DNA of 64,000 nucleotides from Celoporthe dispersa (GCA_016584495.1 WAID01000012.1:1178001-1242000); one strand, 5' to 3'. Shown: positions 36,831-48,883, counted from the first letter of the stretch. A program made the numbers and translations. The notes: generated by a model from the letters alone, not told the origin.

Positions 36831-38877
36831 TCTCGTAAAGTCACCGCTGCCCCTCCTGCCAGCCGGCCACGGCCCCAATCTGCAGCGAGACCCCAAATTC
36901 TTCCTCCCACCTACCAGCAGCGGTCTTCAGCCCACCACCCTCACCTCCGCCGCGGCCACCCTCAACACTGCAGCCACAGCCAGCCCGACCTTGAGGATGA
37001 TGGCCACATCGTCTCTCCAGCTGCACAGGGCTGCCCTGTCTGGGGATGCTGTGCACCACAGGAGCCCACAACAGCCTCCTCAGCCGCACCCTCGCTCACC
37101 TTCTCGGAGCACTCTGATGATGAGCAGGACGTCGATGATGCCTTCCCTACCGAGGCCCGACGCCGACGTGCCTCCACCCGATTGATCGCCCAGAATGCTG
37201 AGGATGTCCAGCGCATCACTGGAGAGTCTACTGCCCAGCTTGCTGCCCGGTGCTGTGGTGGAGGCTGCTGCGTGAGCGCTGGCGGCAAGCAGGATGGTGT
37301 CGAGTACGAAAAAGTGCAGCACCCAGACAATGATGCATTCAAGTCACTCTGCCTGGACATTGACGAGATCCCTACCATCCTGACCAATGTGGTGGAGCTG
37401 CCCGAGCAGACCGCCTGGCTGGAGCCGCTCAGGCGCCCCTCCGACCTGCCTTCCCTCCTCTGTCCGCCGTCTCCCCACTGCCGCCTCTGCCGCCACTGCC
37501 GGCCCTTCAGATAGCGACGACAGCCTGGTGCGGACGGCCCAGGACGACCTGCAGAAGCTGACCCTCGAGGATGACGTCGACACGTCCGTCCAGCCTCCCC
37601 ACTTTGTCCAACCTCACCCCCGTTCCACGTCCACGCGGTCAAGATACACAACGCCCGGGAGCTGACACGCCCCGGCGCCGAGAAGAGGACGTTCCACTTC
37701 GACATCGACGTCACCGACTACCCTCACGCCGAAGGTGTCGACTTCAAGGTCGGGGTGCCATCGGCATCTCTGCCCCCAACGAGGAGGGCGACGTGGACGA
37801 GATCCTCGACCTCCTCCTGGTGCCTCGCTTCCTGCGCGCTAAGCCCGTCATGCTGCGGACCACCAGGGGCCGCTGGCCCACCGTCTGGGGTGACGACAAG
37901 GCCCGCGGGCTGGTCACCACCCGCCGCGACCTCCTGACCTGGTGCTCCGACATCCAGTCCTACCCCCTACCAAGCAGCTGCTGCGCGTCCTGGCCGAGCA
38001 CGCGACCGAGGAGAACGAGCGCAAGATCCTGATGTTCCTGTGCTCGGGCGACGGCCAGGGCGTCTTCTGCGACTTCCGCACCGGCCCCCACGTCTCGCTC
38101 GCCCAGCTGCTGCACGCCTTCCCCAGCGCGAGGCCGCCCCTGGACCTCCTCCTCAGCGTGCTCCAGCCGCTCATGCCGCGCTTCTACTCGCTGTCCAACG
38201 ACCCCACGACTCCTTCGAGACCCGGGACGGCAAGACCCACCGCCTGATCGAGATCGCGGTCACGGTTCACGAGACCGCGGACTGGAGAAAGGGATCACGG
38301 ACGGGGATCGGCTCGGGCTTCTTCCAGCGCCAGGCGCTCCGGTACATCGAGGCGGAGGCGCGCGGCGTCAGGGACCCCAGGTCTACGTCCCCATGTTCAA
38401 GGGCCTGATGGCCAACCCGCTGGCCAAGGAGTTCGTGTCGGACGGGCCCATGCTCCTCATCGGGGCCGGCGTGGGCATCGCCCCGTTCCGCGGCTTCGTG
38501 CAGCGCCGGCTCAAGACGGCCAACTGCGCCAACAAGGTGTGGGTGCTGCAGGGCATCCGCGACTCGCTCGTCGACGAGATCTACAGCGGCGAGTGGGGCG
38601 TGCACGAGGAACGAGTCAAGCGGGTGGTCGAGAGCCGCGTGGGCGAGGGCCGCTACGTCCAGGAGGAGGTCCTCCACCAGGCCGACCTGGTCTGGTACGT
38701 CATCAACGCCGTCGACGGCCGCGTGTTCGTCTGTGGCAGCAGCAAGGGCATGGGCGAGGGCGTCGAGGACGCGCTGATCAAGGTGGCCATGCAGAAGGGC
38801 AACCTGGGGAGAGCGAGGCCAAGAAGTACTGGGACCTCAAGAAGCAGGTCGGCCAGTACATCGCCGAGACCTGGTGA
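36831..38877 (+). CDS. CPR-like FAD/NADPH oxidoreductase with Cys-cluster N-terminus (eight apparent frameshifts)
   Basis: The C-terminal ~430 residues are a ferredoxin-NADP reductase-type module as in cytochrome P450 reductase. FHVHAVKIHNARELT and GAIGISAPNEEGDVDEIL form the FAD-domain entry. PRFYSLSNDP is the flavin-binding RxYS motif. LLIGAGVGIAPFRGFVQRR is the NADPH pyrophosphate loop, followed by RVFVCGSSKGMGEGVEDAL. The end is YIAETW with the terminal Trp that stacks on FAD. Upstream I see no flavodoxin domain. Instead there are a motif GCPVWGCC, an acidic/basic linker and ARCCGGGCC. Single bases are missing in G/C runs at about 37436, 37473, 37617, 37752, 37973, 38202, 38375 and 38806. 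Each correction continues the conserved sequence. The frame is open from a likely splice acceptor at 36830, but no ATG lies in it, so the first exon is unplaced. The electron partner is unknown. Confidence 0.8.
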
Positions 38878-40668
38878 TGGGGTCGACCGGACCACCAGAG
38901 GGGGTTTCCAACCGAGATCCTAAATACCACACACCACCCTTCTACACCCTGTCCGCGGACCCGACACCGACCTCCGACCCCGAGGTCGGCCCTCGGGCGG
39001 CGGTATCAGCCACCTCCGACCCAGACGAGAGCGAAAACCAACCTCGAACCGGGACGAACAGGAAGAAGAGGGAAAAAGTTTTAGAAGCACACCAACCGCG
39101 CAAGCCAGCAAGCATTCAGTCATCGGACTCTGGGGAGCAGGGAAATGGGAAAAGGGCACTTGCACACCGGCGTTTGACGGCTGGGAAGGGAGAGGCAGAA
39201 GATCACCACCGGCCTCTCCGTCTCTGGCGCTCCGCGGCGTTTATTGGGAAAACCTTGCTTTTGCTTTGTACTGTATATACACTTATCACCACGGTACACC
39301 AACGAGCCGACGTCTGCCGTCCTCCGGCATGGGCTTTTCATGGCCGCACACTACGCCCTCCTTGCTACTGGCCTCTGGTAGCACCTCTTTTCAATTATCA
39401 GAGATTGATCATACAGCCCTGTTGTGTACGTGCCTCGTTCCCGTTGTCCATGGTGGGCTTTCGAGCTGCCGAAGTCCTCGCGCTCGCAGGCAGGGTCCGC
39501 CGTAGCTGGTGGCCTCCTGCGAGGCGAGGCGCCGCGTAGAAGAATTCTAGAGGACCTCATGCAGCATTCAGTCTGTATATACAGATTCCTGTACCAGAAA
39601 GGGCTGCGCGCACACCAGGCCCAGCCCGTTCTCGTTCAATTCTTGTCGTCTCATCGAACGGTGCCCAAGCGAATGGGGCCATCTGCAAGGTGATGGGGGA
39701 TTGTGCCTGAGCTTCTGTACCTCCCGTGGGCCAAAAGGCGTCACGCCGACCACCGAGACCGAGTCATCGCGACCCTGGCCTTTGGGGGTTTCCAATCTTT
39801 AGTCATCGGCATACGGAGGCTACGAGCGGGTTTACAAATGCTTCGAAATCCAGGCGAGAGCCCCACAGGACGGATCAGACATGACTATCCGGACTTCCGA
39901 GGAATAGCCGCAAGGGGGGGTTTGGGGGGGGGGTAGTAGTGTCCCCCTCTACTCAACCCCACCATGAGAAGACAGAGACAGAGAAGGGCCAAAGGAAAAA
40001 GAAGGAAAAAAAAAAAAGGGAAAGAACCCCACCATCAAAACTTAGCTAGGGACCGAGATAGCTACTATGGCATCATCACGACACCGCGCGAGATACCCGT
40101 AAATCCGTCCCACCCTGCGCCCCGACGACGCTCATCCTGACGAGACATGATTGCTAAGGTTTAGAAATAGAGGTGATTTGCCATAGGAGCTATGACCCGG
40201 GTCGTCAGCAGCGATGGGCCCAGGCTGTAACCCCGGATCCGATAATGCGAGGAAGGAAGATACCTGATGCGAAATATCCCTCCTGCCTTCCCCCATGCCT
40301 CTCTTGTTTTAAACCCGTGTCCCTTTTCCGCCTTCTTGAACCATTACCTGCATCTGCTGTCCACTTTTTCTCTTTTTTTTCTCTCTGTCTCTCCCCTTTC
40401 CCCTGGTCCACCCATAGTTCGTCAGCCTTTTGTCATCGAATCAGGACGCAGGAGGGATCCGTATCTGCTTGCCGCGAGAAAGTATGAATACGACCCGTCC
40501 CTCGCCAGCATCGCCTCGTCCTCTCTTCTCAAGGCCATCTCCAACCACAGCATCCTGTCCCCAACAAGACTCGCCTCTGCTGCCATTCTCACCCGACGAC
40601 GACAACAATACCTCAGGACCACCAGCCACAGCCGCTGCTGCTACTTCTCGACCGCCACACCAGGCAAG
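38878..40668. other. Intergenic region upstream of the nitroreductase
   Basis: No supported gene lies here. Runs G7-TTT-G10 (39914-39933) and an A run near 40005 occur. From about 40267 the frame is open into the nitroreductase, so the last ~400 bases may encode a mitochondrial presequence or be leader. Confidence 0.5.
39914..39933. repeat. G7-T3-G10 run
   Basis: Two G runs separated by TTT form a candidate G-quadruplex or an error-prone stretch in noncoding DNA. Confidence 0.7.
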
Positions 40669-40976
40669 ATGGCCGCCAACGCCCAGACCCTCATCGAGCT
40701 CGCCAAGCAGCGCCGGTCCTACTACCCGCTGTCCAAGGACCTCACCATCACCCCCGCCCGCGTCGAGGAGATCGTCAAGGACCTCCTCGACCAGGTTCCT
40801 TCCTCCTTCAACTCCCAGTCCAACCGCGTCGTCGTCCTCTTCGGCGCCGAGCACGAGAAGCTGTGGGACTTTACCACCGAGGTCCTCAAGGCCATCGTGC
40901 CCGAGGACCAGTGGGACGGCACCGCTAAGAAGATGGCCATGTTCAAGGGTGCGGCCGGCACTGTACGTCCTCTCTG

Positions 40977-41011
<35 letters not shown>

Positions 41012-41386
41012 TATCCAACTCCCTCTCTCCCTCCAAGACTAACCTCCTCCCGTCTTTGTCATCATGATAGGTCCTCTTCTTCCAAGACCAGGCCGTCATC
41101 AACGCCATGCAGGAGCGCTTCGCCATCTACGCCGACCGCTTCCCCGTCTGGGCCTGCCAGACCGACGCCATGCTCCAGTGGGCCACCTGGACCGCCCTCG
41201 AGGCTGAGGGCTCGGCGCCAACCTGCAGCACTACAACCCCTGATCGACCAGCGCATCGCCGCCGAGTGGAAGATCTCCGCCGACTGGAAGCTGGCGGCCC
41301 AGCTGGTCTTTGGCGGGCGCACGGGTGAGGCCGGCCCCAAGGACTTCCTGCCCATGGAGCAGAAGTACAAGAGCTTTGGTGCCTAG
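40669..41386 (+). CDS. Nitroreductase-family FMN oxidoreductase, Frm2/Hbn1-like (two apparent frameshifts)
   Basis: The sequence starts MAANAQTLIELAKQRRSYYP and continues DLLDQVPSSFNSQSNRVVVLFG, the FMN-binding N-terminal block of the fungal Frm2/Hbn1 branch of nitroreductases. Exon 2 begins VLFFQDQAVINAMQERF and ends KDFLPMEQKYKSFGA. Members are small cytosolic NAD(P)H-dependent enzymes linked to redox and lipid signalling. Exon 1 is 40669-40962; a 108-base intron (GTACGT to GATAG) containing (TC)n(AC)n follows, then exon 2 from 41071. Single C residues are missing near 41210 and at 41237-41240; restoring both gives GLGANLQHYNPLIDQRIAAE. The open frame continues upstream of the chosen ATG to 40267 with an Arg/Ser-rich, presequence-like stretch ending RCCYFSTATPGK. 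A longer mitochondrial form is therefore possible. The length from this ATG is about 203 residues, usual for the family. Confidence 0.88.
40978..41010. repeat. (TC)n(AC)n microsatellite inside an intron
   Basis: About seven TC and nine AC units occupy the first half of the nitroreductase intron, just downstream of the GTACGT donor. Confidence 0.9.
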
Positions 41387-43039
41387 AAGGGAAGACGAGA
41401 AACACGGCCAGGCCTTGTTGGAAACTTCTGTTCTGTTTAGATTATAGAGAGAGAAGACCCGGGGGGTAGACACAGACCTTTACAGACACTAGGACTCCTG
41501 GGCCCTCCACCGCCGCCTGCCGCGGGGTATAGGCGGTTGGTTGGTCCGACTGGGGGCTGGTAGGCTGAACTTGCATTGGGCGGAGCGCTTTTCAATAACC
41601 ATTTTATATATATACCAAAGAAATTTCAAAACGAAAACATGCAAGCAGAATAAATACACCAAAGAGATAGATACAATACGACTGCCTTTGTCAAGATCGA
41701 CGTCAGGGATGCAGTATGACGTTCCATGCTCAAGTAGATAACCTCCGTCTGTGCGCCCCCTTCCCCTCTGGGCATAAGGCTGAAGGCATGCCCGTCAGCC
41801 ACGGGCCGAGGCGCGTGTAAGACGCCCCCTCTCCCCTGGGAGGTTCTCCTTTGTGTATGTATGTAACTGTCGAGCCACAAGCTCGGGACAGGTTCCTTGT
41901 GGCTTGGAGATGCTGATGGGGCCAAGGATGGGGAGAGTTGGAGATGTGGTGTGTGCTCAGGAGGGACAGCCTCATCAGGCACTGACAAGGTACATGTTCA
42001 CCTCAGGTTCTTTTGGGCCCTGGGTGGATTTTTCCTTCTTCTTTTTCACAAGCAAAGAATGGCCTGCTGAGTCTTGTCTGTTTATATTTGGTATTATCCG
42101 CGTACCACTCCCAGAGTACATGTGCCATGCCAGCCACCCGAGTACACGCTCGAGTGCATGAGGATGTCTCACGTCGAGGGCCCCAATCCGGCGGCTGTTG
42201 GGTCTCATGATTGCATGCAGATACAAGAGCGCCGTTGTTCCAAAAATAACTTTTCTTTTATATTTGTTTGCTGCGTTTCAAAAAAAAAAAGAGAAGAGAA
42301 GGAAGAAGAAGAAAAGCAAATCGCGGGTGATGATGTGAATCATCGGTATCTATCTACGGCTATCTAAAAGTGTTGTGGCTGCGTTGTCCTTGCCCGGCCC
42401 GTAAAGACGCATCCACCATTATGAGAGAGAGGATATTGCATTCTTTCACGTAGTCCTCTCTTGTGAGCCTCTCTGCCCTCCTCCCACTGCACACTGGTCT
42501 CCCCTCCTGGTCCAAGTTTCCGCCCGCGAGCAGGCAGTTTGGTCTAGAGACCCGCCTGACAAGAGAACAGACCCGAAGCAGGTCGAGCATGCCCTGGTGT
42601 GGTCGCTCCAAGTGACAAGTTGCTATGCTTTTCTCCGCCGTCATTCATCAGTTCTGGCCGTGCTTCGTTTGTCCCCGGGGTGTCGCCATGGCACATCAAG
42701 AAAGACCCCTGCGCCCACGTTGCTTGTCGACCGTTTACCTGCTACCTCAGAACTCCTTTCTCGTATCGATTCGTGTAGAACAATCTGGCTCCGCAATTTT
42801 CATCTTTTGGTGTGACACATACGGCCCGGGGACCACTCGCAGTTGCGCCAGATTTGGACACCCTTGATGCGCAGCGGATGTGCTGTCGAGTTGCGTGGGT
42901 GAGCCCTTCCCAGGGCTGCACCGTGGTGAACCGGCCATGGGAACCGGAATACGTGCTGTCATCCGAGCCACTTGACGTTCAAGCTCCATCTTCCGTCATA
43001 ACGAGCTCGGGAACAGCGCTGCCGCCCCCGCGCCCTCCC
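41387..43039. other. Convergent 3' spacer
   Basis: This spacer lies between the nitroreductase and the Kap104 stop codons. There are A-rich stretches near 42280-42315. Short open frames show no domain. No gene is supported. Confidence 0.5.
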
Positions 43040-46018
43040 CTACATGGTGTAGTTGTTTTTCAGGGCATCGCGGTCCACAGCAGGGAGTTGGCTGAGGAAC
43101 TGGTCGAACTGAGGAATCATCTGCCGATATACATCGATAATCTGGGAGATATGGGTTAGTACTATTCCCAACCCGTAGAAACAAAGAGGGGCTGATTTTT
43201 CTTTCTTTTTTCGCGGATCTTCGCTCACCTTCTGGAAGAGAGCATGTAGTTCACGATTGATATCGCTCGGCAATCTCGTGTCGTACTGCGCTATGCACTG
43301 GAAGTAGGACAGCATGCTCTTCTCCATCGCCTGAGGGTTCTGGCCGACGATCATCGTGAACCCCTTCAGGGCGCTCGCCTTCTCGTCTGTAGAGTCCAGC
43401 TCGGTCATGGCGCTCAGGAACTCGTCGGCAAACGTCGTCAGGTGAGGCCCCAAGATGTCTGCGTTCTGCAGGCCCAGGCGGCCAAGGGCGATGGCGGCGT
43501 TCTCTGTCACGCTGATGGGCACGGTTGGGTTGACCATGATCTGCACGAAGCGCTCCATCAGGTCATTCGCGTACGGCGCCGTACCCTTTCCGTTCTGGAT
43601 GGCGATCTCTCCGGCGCTCCAGCAGGCGTTGTTGACCACGCTGAAACAGCTCTCGATGTCTTCGTCGACTACATTATCAAAGTCGAGCTGCCTGAGTAGT
43701 ATGGGGACTATCGAGGATAGATGCTTTTGTAGTTGTGGGAAAACATACTTGGCACAGTCGCCAAGGAGGGCGTAGGCTGACTGCCGGACCTCATCCGCTG
43801 GGTCCTCCATGCACAAGTTCAAGAGCTCAAAGAAGGCTGGGTCTGCGTCCTTGACGAGAGCCTGGGCCTTATCATCCTCGAGGCACTGGATAATGGCGCT
43901 CAGGAGATCGAGACTCGTGACGAGGAAGTCCTTGTCGGGCTGGTCGTAGTTGTGGTTGGTCTTGGCCGCCAAGGTCTGTTCGAGATTCTGGTGGATGATG
44001 GTGACACAGCGGCGGAAAATAGGGTGCGCATAGGGGGCGAACGCGTCTCTCATCGCCATGGCGACGTAGGACAGACACTCGAGGAGCGGGAATACCTCGC
44101 GCGATTCGTCGGCAACCTTCTGCCACCGGTCGATCAGTGCGGGCATCAGCTGGCTCGAGTGCTCTGACAGCGACAGAACCGGCCCGACGTTCTCTGCAAG
44201 CGTCTGGACACAGTCGTAGAGGATGTACATATTCTTGTCCTTGTACTTGGCGAAACACCGGATGTACTGCTGGACGATCGGCCCGGTGTATGGCTCCAGC
44301 ACCTTTCCAGCCTTCTCCTCGAGGTTCGCCATGGCCGACGCGCCGGCCTCCTGGACCTTCTTGTTCTTGTCGAGCATCTTGTGCAGGATACCCTCCATCA
44401 TCGGCACAAAGTACGCCTGCAACTGTTGTGGGTCTTTCAGGTTGGCAGCCCACGACGAGTAGCGGCCGAGCGTCCAGCACGTGATCTGTCTGACAATGGG
44501 CTCGGGGTCGTTCAGGAGGGAGATGAGGTACGTCACCAGCTCCGGCAGGTGAGGCGTCACCACTGTGACGCAGCCCTCCGCGACGGCGCCCAGGGCCAGG
44601 ACTGCGGCCTCTCGACGCGGCCACTCCTCGTGCTTCAGATTTGTCGTCAGGTACGGGAGGATGCACTCGAAGACCGGGTCCTTGAAGTCGCGCGCAAAGA
44701 CGTCCAGCGCAGCCGCAGAGCATTTCCGCAGGGTCCACTTCTCGTCTGGGTTCTCGTCACCAAACTCCTCGTCGAGCTCGTCGATCTCGCCCTCCTCCAG
44801 GTCGTTGTCCATGCTGGCAAGCTTCTGGTACGCGTTGCCGTTCTCAGCGGCATCCGCCGAGTGATGCGCGGCGAGTTTGCGCGCCGACTTGTTCTGCGCG
44901 AACTGCGGCTTGATGTCTTCAGCGCGGTCTTCCTCTTCCTCGTCGTCCGACGCACCGCCCAGCAGGGCAATATCCTCGCCGCTGTAGACCATCGATTCCA
45001 GCAGGACGGGGATGATCTTCTGAATGTGGGGGTTCAGAGCCTGCCACAGGTTTTCGTGCTCGCCGACTGTAAGCCAGAACTCGGCCGCCTCGCACGCAAG
45101 CTCTTCGTCCTCGCTCTTCTGCTGCGTGATGATATAATCCACCAGGCCGGCGATGTGGGGTGTCAGCTTGTCGGGCCTCGTGTCGACCAGCTGCACGAAG
45201 CAGCGGCAGACCTGGCGTCGGACGTCGTCGTCGGCGTCGTTGGCCAGGGTGAAGAGGGCCTGGAGGAGGTCGTCTATGCAGGTGAGCATGGCCTGGGTCT
45301 TGCGCGGCGTGAAGACGTTGATGGCGGTGAGCGCCTGGGCGCGCACTTTCGGCAGGCTGCTCTTGGTCGCCTGGATGAACTTGGGCAGGAGATAGTTGAG
45401 TGGCCTCTGGCCGTTCTGCTCGCGCTGCAATATCTTGAAGTTGTCCTCGCAGATCTTGGCCATGGCCGCCATTGCGCCCTCCTGGCCCTCTGGGGACACC
45501 TGGCCGGTCTCGTTGCCGATCATCTTGAGGAGCTCAGGGAGGAACTCGGGCCAGGAGTATATGCCCACGCGGCTGATGAGCTCTGTCGCGATGTTTCCGG
45601 CGTAGCTTCGGATCTGGCCAGACTTGTCTTGTATGCCGAGAGGCACGGCCATCTTGATCAGGCCCAGCGAGGCCTCGGGGATCTGCTTGAAATTGAACTT
45701 GACATTGTTCTTCAACATGATCGCCGCGGCGGAGCGGACGAGGCCATAGTCTTGCGCGGAGAAGTGGAGGCCTGCAGGCGCTTCGGCGCTGGAGAACAGG
45801 TAGGCTAGGTAGTTGTTGAAGTCTGGCGAGGCTTTGGCTTGTGACAGCATCTGAGGAAGAGGTCAGCGACGCCCGTCTTCGGCAGCGGAGGACAACACAT
45901 GTGGACTTGGCCATACCAGCTCGGCCTTCTTCTGAGCTGCCTTGTCGAAGCCGCTCAGGGAGTCCTTGAGATAGACGGCCAGAGTCTGGAGAGACTCGGG
46001 CGAGGGTTGCCACGCCAT
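43040..46018 (-). CDS. KAP104: Transportin (importin beta-2), Kap104-like
   Basis: This is a nuclear import receptor for cargoes with PY-type localisation signals, such as mRNA-binding proteins. Three exons are inferred: 46018-45917, 45850-43229 and 43141-43040, giving 941 residues, close to the family norm, with no frameshift. The whole protein is HEAT repeats. The N-terminal exon MAWQPSPESLQTLAVYLKDS and the following PDFNNYLAYLF form the Ran-binding start. An acidic insert (SDDEEEEDRAEDIKPQF, about residues 330-350, followed by DLEEGEIDELDEEFGDENPD) is the H8-loop equivalent that releases cargo. Highly conserved repeats include EEWPRREAAVLALGAVAEGC and NNACWSAGEIAIQ. The last intron (87 bases, GTGAGC, branch TACTAAC, CCCAG) has no stop and keeps frame. 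The Tho1-like RNP protein elsewhere in the window is the class of protein such receptors import, but a link is not shown. Confidence 0.95.
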
Positions 46019-48377
46019 GACGGAGGACAGATGCGGGTTCGTGGAAGTGCAGCAGGGCGCGCACCACCTGCACAACAAGCCCGAGTAAAGTCAAGGACGA
46101 TAGCTAAGCGCTCGAGAGGCCTGCTCTGGTGAGATTCGATCAATCCGGTCGAACAGAGATAGGGAGGAGGAGTGGGAGTGGTTGTGCAGGAGATCGCCGG
46201 GGGAGAGAAGGTTGCAAGCTTAGCGGCAGGGCAGGCTTGTATAGAGAGTGAGTAGGGTGGGTGGGTGGGTGTGTCTGAGCTGTGGTAGAGGGTAGAGGAT
46301 TGGTGGGGTGTTTGGCAGGGGCGCGGGCTCCAAAGATTGTAACCCCTCTCCCAAGAACACCAGGCGCCGTTACCAGCCAGGAAACAGTGTGGGGAAAAGA
46401 CAGGGACAAGAATCGAGCCCCTCAAAAGGACCCAAAGAAGAAGAAGAAAAAAAAAAAGAGGAGACAGAGAATGAAAAGAAGAAGAAAACTTTTGGAGAAA
46501 AAAAGAGAGAAGGGGAGAACAAAGGTAAAGACTGATCAAGAGCTGAAAAAGTCGACTCAATTTTGTGAGATTCAGCACAGCGCATAAATTTGCACCCTCG
46601 CCTGGTTTGACACCCTCCCCAAAAAATTATGACAGTGTGAGATGGGGCCAGAGCCGCCAGCGCTTTACAACTTCTGACGAGTGGTAGCCCTGGCGTTGTA
46701 CGACTGTTAGAGCAGACGCAAGGAGGTACTTGGGGGGTTCACGGGTGGTCAGGATGGCCCGTGTGTCTGAATTTTCTTTTTTCCTTCTTTTTTTCTCTTC
46801 CCCTTCTCGCACCCCTGCTGGGCCTTGCTTTAGTCAGGACTCTAGAGACTGAGCCTTCAGGGCTGTGTGGCAGCAGGTCAGGTGGATCCTCTTTATTTCT
46901 GACCAAGCGAGTTCACCTGCCAGCACCCTTCTACCTTCTTCTCAGCTGCAGGTGACCGCCCAGCCAGCGTGATAAGGAGATTTCCAGGGATCAGGTAGAA
47001 GCAGTGCGTCAGACCAGAGGCACATACCAAGGACAGTTCTTCCTCTCTTCTCGCCTCTTGTCATTCTTCTCAAGACCAAAAGGTCATGAGGGTGGTGGGG
47101 TACGGATACCCGAGTTTCAGTGAGGACCCCTGACCTGCAAACTAGGGGAATGCACTCCAGATCACGAGGAGAGCGTCGTTCCGCCAGCGAGACGGCACGA
47201 ACGGTGGGTTTTTGGACGTTTTCCTCTCCTTGAATCTTTGAATACTTTAGATGGCAATGAACTATAACAGGCGGCATAAAGAGAAACCGCATAACATACG
47301 TAGCGAGCGCTGTCCATGTCGTCATACTGTTGGCCTTCAGACCCGAGGTGCCAAATAGCAAGCAGAAGCTGTACGCGGAGAAAAGCCTAGGTCACAAGCC
47401 TCCTGTTGTCAATGATGCGATTTTCGACCCCTGCTCTGGCTGACGTAGGTAGGTAGCAGCAGTATGTGTTCAACGGTCGCTGCACACTGCCTATGCCAAC
47501 TTTGTTTCCCGAGCCTTTGCCCTCCCAGCTAGATTACTGGAAGCCTGCTTGACATCCTGCGGTGACCCCCGTGCGTCATGTCGTGGCCCGTACACAAGAC
47601 GAAGCATTACAATCTCGCTGTATGACTTGGCCGAGGGCTTCTTCAATGCAATAATCTGGTCCCCCAGTCGTGGGGTCTGCCAGTCGCCTCCGGGGTATCG
47701 AACATCTTCAGTCGCTGAATTAGCACTGACCGTCTCTAACGAGGCCCTAGACCGCGGTTTTGGTTTTTTTAAAAAAAGTGTTGGTAAAATTCTCTAAGGT
47801 GACTGTGCACTCATGGGAAACTCGTAGTGAGAGCCAAGGTAGCTTGTGGGCTTGATTTTCACATGGTATTTGCCCCGAGATATTTCTGACAGCAGCAGTC
47901 TGCGAGGGATCGGCACTGTGCTGTGACCTGAGGGGGAAAGCCTGCTGCACAGCACTCTAGCAGCAACATCGTATCCGGTTGTCCTGATTCCAGGCATGCT
48001 CAACATTCTCATAGGCTAGACTCATCTGCGAGCGCCTGCCAATCCGATCCCTGGCTCGGCTTAGCTCCTGCTCCAGCCGGGCTCATGTCGTCAATTTTTC
48101 TTCTTCTTTAGAGGCATGCAGTGTGCACGCCCTGTGTGACAAGGCCACCTGCACTGATGCCCCTGGCTTTGGTGGTTGAGAAGTGACACGGTGAACATCT
48201 TGCGCCGCTGGCATCGCCGGGAGAAGGTGACACATGCTCGTAGCCCGGCCACCCGACCGCCCATTACCAGAATCGAGCTGAGTCTCTTGTGTGAGAAAGT
48301 CTGTGGCCTTCACCTGCACAGCACATGCCCTAGACGAGCAGCGGGCTAGCTATCCAAACGTCGCAGACCACAGGCAC
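46019..48377. other. Intergenic region
   Basis: The first 500 bases are the Kap104 promoter and leader, with a long pyrimidine tract on the minus strand (46430-46520). The rest has no recognisable gene. Confidence 0.5.
46430..46520 (-). promoter_or_regulatory. Pyrimidine tract upstream of Kap104 gene
   Basis: On the coding strand of Kap104 this stretch is almost entirely C/T and lies about 410-500 bases before the ATG. It is a likely core-promoter or leader element, judged by position and composition only. Confidence 0.4.
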
Positions 48378-48883
48378 TCATGAACTGCTGATGGACATCC
48401 CAGATACCCCATTCGTGATGCCCCGTTGCGTCTGCAGTTTTCCCGTGACGACGTCGACCACCTTCTTGAAAGCCTCCATCTCCTCTTCTACAGTCCCGCC
48501 GAGCCCTGCGCCTGCGAGACTCACCGAGCTGCCCACGTATACAGGGAGCTGCGCCCTCTTGGAGAGGAGCCGGGCCAGGCGGGAGGTGAACTCCAGCGAG
48601 GGCTCAACGCTGAAGAGGGGCGTCGAGAGAGGCTGGCTCGGGTTGAGTTTCTGACGAGAGGAGGTCAGCACAGCGATGCGGCCGAGGGGGCGAGCAGGAC
48701 TCACGTCAGGCAACGCGTAGACGAAGGAGCCCATGGGCGGCGCGCTGGACATCTCATCTGCCGATGCGGTCGTCAGGAAGAGCACGATGGACTTTGCCTG
48801 GATGGTCAGATGGATGTAGATGCGGGTGTCGAGTGACCTCGGGAGGGGAAGGAGAGCTGGAATGTCTGTGTCGTGTTTGCCAT
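48378..48883 (-). CDS. Proteasome assembly chaperone 4-like protein (one apparent frameshift)
   Basis: The small protein has the PAC4 (PSMG4/Poc4-type) pattern: FQLSFPSPRSLDTRIYIHL, TIQAKSIVLFLTTASADEMS, PPMGSFVYALPD, then RLARLLSKRAQLPVYVGSSV and a C-terminal helix EEEMEAFKKVVDVVTGKLQ. PAC4 pairs with PAC3 to guide alpha-ring assembly of the 20S proteasome. The start is MANTTQTFQLSF at 48883. One C is missing in the run at 48841-48843, which separates this start from the conserved frame. An intron at 48704-48651 (54 bases, GTGAGT to CGTCAG) has no stop and keeps frame. Without it the protein is about 150 residues, the expected size. The stop is TGA at 48380-48378. Confidence 0.8.

Noticed and set aside
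36706..37185. Plus-strand frame of 159 codons at the start of the reductase
   Set aside because: A different frame through 36831-37514 carries the Cys motifs and the acidic/basic linker that lead into the reductase, so this one is most likely a shadow, at least in its second half.
39001..39060. B-box-like sequence (reverse complement GGTTCGAGGT) near 39041
   Set aside because: No matching T stem, acceptor stem or anticodon arm can be drawn. The same holds for similar matches near 51615 and 51700.
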